The notes below the pieces were generated by a model. That model saw only the letters and a list, made by a program, of their open reading frames with translations. It had not been told where the DNA came from and did no database searches. DNA of 17,224 nucleotides. It comes from CAYONQ01 sp964405375. Lineage in GTDB: Bacteria > Planctomycetota > Phycisphaerae > Sedimentisphaerales > Anaerobacaceae. The position numbers and the translations under genes are program-made. Every line of letters starts with the position of its first letter. The stretch's first letter is position 1. The stretch is from contig CAYONQ010000063.1 of the NCBI GenBank assembly GCA_964405375.1, positions 1 to 17,224 on the forward strand. Reading direction: 5' to 3'. Of the stretch, positions 13,122 through 17,224 are shown piece by piece.

Positions 13122-13140
13122 TGTTAGGCCACGGCTAACA
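13122..13140. terminator. hairpin between pgl fragment and LysM gene
   Basis: TGTTAG (13122-13127) and CTAACA (13135-13140) form a 6-bp stem with a 7-base loop. It lies in the convergent interval after the LysM stop. No clear T-run follows on either strand, so its use as a bidirectional terminator is tentative. Confidence 0.3.
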
Positions 13141-13156
13141 GCTACTAAGGACAAGC

Positions 13157-13573
13157 TCAGTCGGGGATGATTAGTTTTGTTCCGGGCGTCAGCCGATTTG
13201 CGTCTTTTATTGTCTGGCGGTTAGCGGTGAGAATCTTCCGCCATCTGTTCGCTGAGCCGTAGTATTTGTAGGAAATATCGGACAGGGTCTCGCCCTTACG
13301 AATGATGTGAAACCTTGTATCTTGTGGCTTGATATTTGATGTCTGCTGCTCCCCGCTCATTTCTGGCGTTTCGCTCTCAATAGCGGCGGTTTTTTCAACT
13401 GGTAGGTTTGGCTCTTCCGGTATACGCCGGCGATCGACGCTGATGGGCTCGTTATTTGAGACCTGCAGCATTCTCGCCTTAGTGCTCACTGCAGGCACAG
13501 TAGAAAGCCACACTACGGCACCGGCTACTATTGCCATCCCCAAAGCCAACCCTATTTTCAAATCCTTCTGCAT
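13157..13573 (-). CDS. membrane-anchored LysM-domain protein
   Basis: This 138-residue protein has an N-terminal signal anchor (about residues 7-25, LGMAIVAGAVVWLSTVPA), a Pro/Glu-rich linker (about 45-85), and one C-terminal LysM domain (about 87-137). The domain reads RFHIIRKGETLSDISYKYYGS, then NRQTIKDANRLTPGTKLIIPD. LysM binds the glycan chains of peptidoglycan, so it probably tethers the inner membrane or periplasm to the wall. It lies 64 bp downstream of secDF on the same strand, with a terminator-like hairpin in between. The start ATG has no obvious ribosome binding site. A truncated homologue remains at 10995-11125. Confidence 0.85.
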   Translation of the reverse strand: MQKDLKIGLALGMAIVAGAVVWLSTVPAVSTKARMLQVSNNEPISVDRRRIPEEPNLPVEKTAAIESETPEMSGEQQTSNIKPQDTRFHIIRKGETLSDISYKYYGSANRWRKILTANRQTIKDANRLTPGTKLIIPD

Positions 13574-13590
13574 TTAACATTTAGCAACGC

Positions 13591-13616
13591 AAAAAAAGCA
13601 GCAGAGACAATTCTGC
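13591..13616 (-). terminator. intrinsic terminator after secDF
   Basis: On the minus strand GCAGA (13616-13612) pairs with TCTGC (13605-13601) around a 6-base loop. After TGC come seven Ts (13597-13591). It lies 22 bases after the secDF stop and before the LysM start, so secDF transcription probably ends or is attenuated here. Confidence 0.5.
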
Positions 13617-13637
13617 CCTTACGCACTTGTGTGCTTA

Positions 13638-16600
13638 TTACTTACGCTCCTTTTTGCTTTTGCTTCCGAGCAGCAGCACCGGTGCAGCTATTGCCATCGA
13701 CGAGTACGTGCCTATGATAATACCAAGGCCGATTGCGAACGTAAATCCCCTCAGCCCTGCCCCGCCGAATATGTACATTATCAGAACGACTATAAAGGTT
13801 GTAAAGCTCGTTAAAATGGTTCTGGACAGGGTCTGATTGATGCTGTTGGTGATGATTTGCGGGTTGAGAAGGCCCTTGTGGCGATTTTCACGAATCCGGT
13901 CGAAGACGACAATTGTATCGTTAAGCGAGTATCCAATCAGTGTCAAAAACGCCGCTATCATTGCCAGGTTTATCTTGAAATCGCCGATTAAAAGTTTTTC
14001 GCCGATGGGTGTCGCAGCGATATACGTGCACGCTGTAACCGCCCCCAGCGTAATGCATACATCGTGCACCAGCGCCGCAATTGCCGCAAGCCCGTACCGC
14101 AGGTCCCCGAACCGAACCCAGATATAGGCAACAATTGCGAACAGGGACAGGATAATGGCAATCAGCGCCCGCATTTTTTGCTCTGCACCGACCGACGGGT
14201 CAATCTGTGTTACCCGCGGCAGGGACGTCTCTAACGTCGCCGCTGCCAGCACTCTGCTCGTTTCGTTTTCAACAAACCACTTCCATTCATCCTCCGTAAG
14301 CTCGCGGAAACCGGCCTCCGGCTCGGCACTTAGATACACAAAACCCTCTACCTGCTGGTCCGCTTTCATTGGCGTCAGGTCCGGGTTGAGGATTGTGTAT
14401 GGGTACCAGTTAAGGTTTTGCATATCGGGCTTGAACCTCAAATCCCTGAACCTCCTGTCGATTTCCTCGGCTGTGGCGTGTCTTTCAATCTCGCAGGTGA
14501 TTTTAACACCGCCCAGAAAATCGGCAAGCTCGGGATAAGAGTCTATAAGCCCTTCGGTTATTTTTCCCGTTGAGGTGATTTTCGGCTGCAGGTTCTGCTG
14601 GATTTCCAGTTCATCGCCGAAGGCGCTCAATATAGCGATATTTACGACCTCGTCAACCTTCGGCTCTGAGATATCGGCATCCGCAAAGGCCTCTGTCAGG
14701 ACATTTTTAACCACGGACTTGTTGCCCTGGCTGGTCGTTATTACAAATGCACCGGGGTTGCCGTATTGTGTTACATTCAAATTGCTTAGTTTGTTGCCGA
14801 TTGTCGCAATTATACTCTCGGCTGTTGGCTGACCGGCCTGCGGGAAGGTAACGGTAACGGTGGTTTTATTTGTCTCTGTGGTGTTGATTTCGTATTGGCT
14901 GTTTGATTTGCCGATGCTGTACACGTTTGCCGCTGCAAGACCGGGATTATTGAGTGTCGCTGCAACATTGTAGATTCTGTCCTCTACGTCCTGTCTGCTG
15001 AGCGAAACACCATCTTTTAGATTGATTTGTACGCTTGTTCCGCCGGTGAACTCGATATCATATTTGTTGTTTTTTGCATCATCTCTTGTGAGGAATACGA
15101 ACAGCCCTGCACCGACGAGAATAGTCGAAATCGTTAGGAAAACAGGCCTCAGTCCCATCCAGTTTATATTTGGTTTGTGTATGAGACGCAGCATAAATAA
15201 ATGGTCTTTGATGATTCGCTTGGACAGGAGAAAATCGAAAATCGCCCGCGTTACGAACAATGCCGTGAACATACTCGACACGATACCGAGCATAAGCACG
15301 ATAGCGAAGCCCTTTATCTCTTCCGAGGCGACCCAGTAAAGAATCGCAGCGGTGATAAACGTGGTGAGGTTGGCGTCAAAAATAGCTCTGAACGCCCGCT
15401 GATAACCGTTTTTTACGGCAATTCTCAAAGACGAGCCCTTTTGCTGTTCCTCCCGGATTCTCTCGAAAATCAGAACGTTAGCATCCACGCTCATACCGAT
15501 TGTAAGTATAATTCCGGCGATGCCGGGAAGTGTGAAGGTCGCCCTCACCAGTGCCATTGTCGCCAGCACAAACAGCAGGTTCATCAGAAGCGCGACATCG
15601 GCGATTGAGCCGGAAAGCAGATAGTAAGCCGCCATACTCACTACCACCACCGCAAGGCCGATTAAGCCGGCCTGTATGCCCCGGTCTCGATTGTCGGCGC
15701 CGATGGACGGCCCGATTGTTTTTACTGATATCGGCTGTTCTATCAGCCGGGCAGGCAGCGAACCGGCTTCTAATTTCCTGACCATATCGACCACTTCCGT
15801 TTGTGTGAAGCTGCCGGTTATTTGACCTCGCATCGATATTTTTGACTGGATGTTAGGCGCAGATATTGCAAGACCGTCGAGCAATATGCACAGAGGCCGC
15901 TCAATGTTCTTTCCCGTAACGTTGGAAAATAACCTGCCGCCTCTTTCGTCCAGGACAAAATCTATAGACCTTCGGCCATATTGGTCCTGTCCCGGTGCCG
16001 CCTTTTCAAGCTTCCACCCCCTAACGTCGGTGCTGCGCAGCATAACTTCGTCTTTTTTGTTGCTTGCTAGGACGTAATAGTTGCCGCCGAATGGTGCGAA
16101 TACTGAGCCTTGCATCTTCCATTCTTCAATATTTTCTATCTCGCACCATACATATTCGCTGCTTGAGGCGTATTTAGGCCCTTTCGTCTTCAGCGTTTCA
16201 ACGTAGCTTTCCATCTCGTCGGCATCTACATCAGGGTGGTCCAGCGTCGGCAGTATTCTAAATTCTAGTACACCGGCGCCTTTCATCATCCGCTGCAGGT
16301 CCTTCGGGTCATCAAGAAGCCCTGCCGAGGGGTTATACTCATCGTATGCTGCTACGGCGTTGTCAATCAATTCCGCACGGTCGGCAAATTCTTGCTTGAG
16401 CTCTTCAATACCCTCGCTTCTTCTCGTTGACTTCAGCGGCATTTCGAAAATGGTGTCTAACTGGTCATTGGTCAGGTTTAATTTGTCGAGCTCTCTTTTT
16501 GCGCCTTTATACTGGATGTTTTTGCCGGTTTCGCTGTTAGTTAGCTGCTCAACGACCTCAACCCACTCGGCGTACATCTTTACGTATCTGGTAAGCAAAT

Positions 16601-17224
16601 CGAGATTCTTCTCCGAGTCAAGGTGCGTGGTCAGCGCCTCTTTCAATTGCTGCTCATCCAGCTTAATCCATTCGCCCATATTTGATTTTATTTGGATAAG
16701 GTCCAGCCCGGCGAGATTAATCAGCCCCTCGGGCGTCTTTAACTTGGCGGCGAGCTCGTCTCTTTTACTCTGTAAGCTGTTGCGTTCGTCATGGATTCCG
16801 GCAAGGTCATTGAGAATCGTTAATTTTTCCGGCGAGCCGTGGGCGAATCTTTCAAAATCCTCGGTGCGTTCTTCCGCAGGTTTTCCAAGAGAACGCATAA
16901 TTGTCGCAGGGTTCACATTTCTGGCCAACAGCTCGCTGAGCACTTTTTCAAACCTCTGCCGTTTAGCGCGGGCATGTGGGCTTGCCAGGGGCATCTGTAC
17001 CTCGAAGCGAGTGTTGCCCTGTGGACGCCATATAAGGTTCTGGATATTGGCAGGGTCTATCCGCCTTCGCAGAACGGTTATCATTCGCTGCGCTAGTTCC
17101 TCCTTTTCGTTCCCCTCAAGGCCCTGAGTATCAATCTCATAGATTAAGCTGGTCCCGCCCGCAAGGTCTATCCCCGGCTTTAACGTCCTGCCCGGCGGAT
17201 ATAAGGTCCAAATCGCAACTACGA
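13638..17224 (-). CDS. secDF: fused protein translocase subunit SecD-SecF (5' end beyond window)
   Basis: This inner-membrane proton-driven accessory of SecYEG pulls preproteins out on the periplasmic side. At least 1194 residues are present. The frame stays open to the window edge, where WTLYPPGRTLKPGIDLAGGTS is the SecD N-terminal signature, so the apparent ATG at 17084 is internal. The SecD part has a helical periplasmic insertion (about 16980-16290), LEFRIL, the membrane core with VDANVLIFERIREE (15488-15447), and TM helices to about 15200. The SecF part follows with YDIEFTGGTS (about 15062-15033), an enlarged periplasmic domain, and GYSLNDTIVVFDRIREN (about 13933-13883), ending in basic SKSKKERK. 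Fusion is known in Bacillus and Planctomycetota, but about 1200 residues is far above the roughly 740 of B. subtilis SecDF. Confidence 0.96.
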   Translation of the reverse strand, partial: VVAIWTLYPPGRTLKPGIDLAGGTSLIYEIDTQGLEGNEKEELAQRMITVLRRRIDPANIQNLIWRPQGNTRFEVQMPLASPHARAKRQRFEKVLSELLARNVNPATIMRSLGKPAEERTEDFERFAHGSPEKLTILNDLAGIHDERNSLQSKRDELAAKLKTPEGLINLAGLDLIQIKSNMGEWIKLDEQQLKEALTTHLDSEKNLDLLTRYVKMYAEWVEVVEQLTNSETGKNIQYKGAKRELDKLNLTNDQLDTIFEMPLKSTRRSEGIEELKQEFADRAELIDNAVAAYDEYNPSAGLLDDPKDLQRMMKGAGVLEFRILPTLDHPDVDADEMESYVETLKTKGPKYASSSEYVWCEIENIEEWKMQGSVFAPFGGNYYVLASNKKDEVMLRSTDVRGWKLEKAAPGQDQYGRRSIDFVLDERGGRLFSNVTGKNIERPLCILLDGLAISAPNIQSKISMRGQITGSFTQTEVVDMVRKLEAGSLPARLIEQPISVKTIGPSIGADNRDRGIQAGLIGLAVVVVSMAAYYLLSGSIADVALLMNLLFVLATMALVRATFTLPGIAGIILTIGMSVDANVLIFERIREEQQKGSSLRIAVKNGYQRAFRAIFDANLTTFITAAILYWVASEEIKGFAIVLMLGIVSSMFTALFVTRAIFDFLLSKRIIKDHLFMLRLIHKPNINWMGLRPVFLTISTILVGAGLFVFLTRDDAKNNKYDIEFTGGTSVQINLKDGVSLSRQDVEDRIYNVAATLNNPGLAAANVYSIGKSNSQYEINTTETNKTTVTVTFPQAGQPTAESIIATIGNKLSNLNVTQYGNPGAFVITTSQGNKSVVKNVLTEAFADADISEPKVDEVVNIAILSAFGDELEIQQNLQPKITSTGKITEGLIDSYPELADFLGGVKITCEIERHATAEEIDRRFRDLRFKPDMQNLNWYPYTILNPDLTPMKADQQVEGFVYLSAEPEAGFRELTEDEWKWFVENETSRVLAAATLETSLPRVTQIDPSVGAEQKMRALIAIILSLFAIVAYIWVRFGDLRYGLAAIAALVHDVCITLGAVTACTYIAATPIGEKLLIGDFKINLAMIAAFLTLIGYSLNDTIVVFDRIRENRHKGLLNPQIITNSINQTLSRTILTSFTTFIVVLIMYIFGGAGLRGFTFAIGLGIIIGTYSSMAIAAPVLLLGSKSKKERK

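Noticed and set aside
16360..17127. 255-codon plus-strand frame opposite secDF
   Set aside because: It is antisense to conserved SecD sequence and Ser/Leu-rich without domain features, so it is a shadow frame.

Overview
The window looks like part of a chromosome from a Gram-negative bacterium, most plausibly a Planctomycetota lineage near the Phycisphaerae/Sedimentisphaerales. This is inferred from a PEP-CTERM surface protein, a secreted dockerin-like/CARDB protein, a fused SecD-SecF with very large periplasmic domains, and loose intergenic DNA full of short degenerate repeats. A run of 10 Ns inside a gene shows that the sequence is a draft scaffold, possibly from a metagenome.

Layout. Positions 1-370 hold no convincing gene but contain inverted and T-rich repeats, including a possible MITE-like insertion. 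A PEP-CTERM protein follows (371-1084, +). On the minus strand, a four-helix DUF2178-like membrane protein (1593-2027) and an XRE-type regulator (1269-1490) form a small operon. Its promoter, near 2120-2148, overlaps a perfect palindrome. The 460-bp divergent region up to 2486 also carries about nine T-tracts phased at roughly 10 bp (probable bent DNA) and a strong promoter with tandem operator-like sites.

Positions 2487-9246 form an efflux operon on the plus strand: a TetR/CecR-like regulator, a TolC-type outer-membrane lipoprotein, a membrane-fusion protein, an RND transporter of HAE1 type, and a small PII-like protein. The last four are overlapping or tightly spaced. The set is a complete tripartite pump with its own repressor and a possible cytoplasmic modulator.

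After a structured-looking leader (9402-9478) comes 6-phosphogluconolactonase (9503-10269), interrupted by the N run. Positions 10303-13157 are rearranged: a dockerin/CARDB secreted protein, a LysM gene fragment (10995-11125), a GT39-like membrane glycosyltransferase broken at two 8-base homopolymers (11311-12975), and a fragment of the 3' end of the phosphogluconolactonase gene (12985-13078). The intact LysM gene (13157-13573, -) and the SecDF gene (13638 to beyond the window end, -) follow. The two fragments duplicate the intact flanking genes in the same order and orientation. Their differences are mostly synonymous, so this segment is either an old recombination between diverged relatives or an assembly chimera.

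I did not find a defence system, CRISPR array, transposase, tRNA or rRNA. The observations most worth a second look are the mosaic duplication at 9.5-13.6 kb, the operator and bent-DNA architecture at 2.1-2.5 kb, the PII-like protein coupled to the RND pump, the leader RNA before pgl, and the large SecD/SecF insertions.
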